Positions 4,228 to 8,338 of a stretch of 8,338 bases of DNA are shown piece after piece; the stretch's first letter is position 1; each line of letters begins with the position of its first letter. Under the pieces are notes generated by a model, which searched no databases, was not told the DNA's origin, and worked only from the letters and a program-made list of their open reading frames with translations. A program made the translations under genes and the position numbers. This stretch comes from Pseudomonadota bacterium (lineage in GTDB: Bacteria > Pseudomonadota > Alphaproteobacteria > Rhizobiales > Hyphomicrobiaceae). The stretch covers positions 1 through 8,338 of the forward strand of contig JAEZHL010000379.1 in NCBI GenBank assembly GCA_023416575.1, read 5' to 3'.

Positions 4228-8338
<4,111 letters not shown>

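Overview
The window holds a stretch of the bacterial translation/transcription core cluster, all on the + strand: the 3' end of tuf (EF-Tu), tRNA-Trp(CCA), secE, nusG, rplK (L11), rplA (L1), rplJ (L10), rplL (L7/L12), and rpoB (RNA polymerase beta), which lacks only its last few codons. The high GC content (by eye in the low to mid 60s percent), the 65-residue single-span SecE, the GTG-started L10 and the close resemblance of NusG, L10 and RpoB to remembered rhizobial proteins all point to an alphaproteobacterium, probably in the Rhizobiales/Hyphomicrobiales. I cannot name a genus.

Layout. Positions 1-284 are the end of tuf. A candidate promoter (345-373) precedes tRNA-Trp (406-481, with an encoded CCA end). 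secE (595-792) and nusG (844-1377) follow. A 161-nt structured gap leads to rplK and rplA (1539-2686), which are separated by only 5 nt. A 369-nt gap packed almost end to end with hairpins lies before rplJ (3056-3574). rplL (3654-4028) follows after 79 nt. A further 199-nt hairpin-rich gap precedes rpoB (4228 to the window end).

How the genes work together. EF-Tu and tRNA-Trp serve decoding. SecE is part of the SecYEG translocon. NusG couples RNA polymerase to the ribosome and to Rho. L11, L10 and L7/L12 build the ribosomal GTPase-associated centre, where EF-Tu acts, and L1 forms the opposite stalk. RpoB is the beta subunit of the polymerase that NusG binds. Grouping them lets the cell co-regulate stalk and polymerase synthesis. 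In well-studied bacteria this is done by L1 and L10-L7/L12 feedback on mRNA leaders and by attenuation or processing before rpoB.

No mobile element, CRISPR array, phage or defence gene is visible, and I found no new protein system. The most interesting content is non-coding: dense, often perfect inverted repeats in the gaps before rplK, rplJ and rpoB. They sit where autoregulatory leaders are expected, but I could not match them to a known alphaproteobacterial leader by eye. All structures were paired by hand, without energy calculation or alignment.
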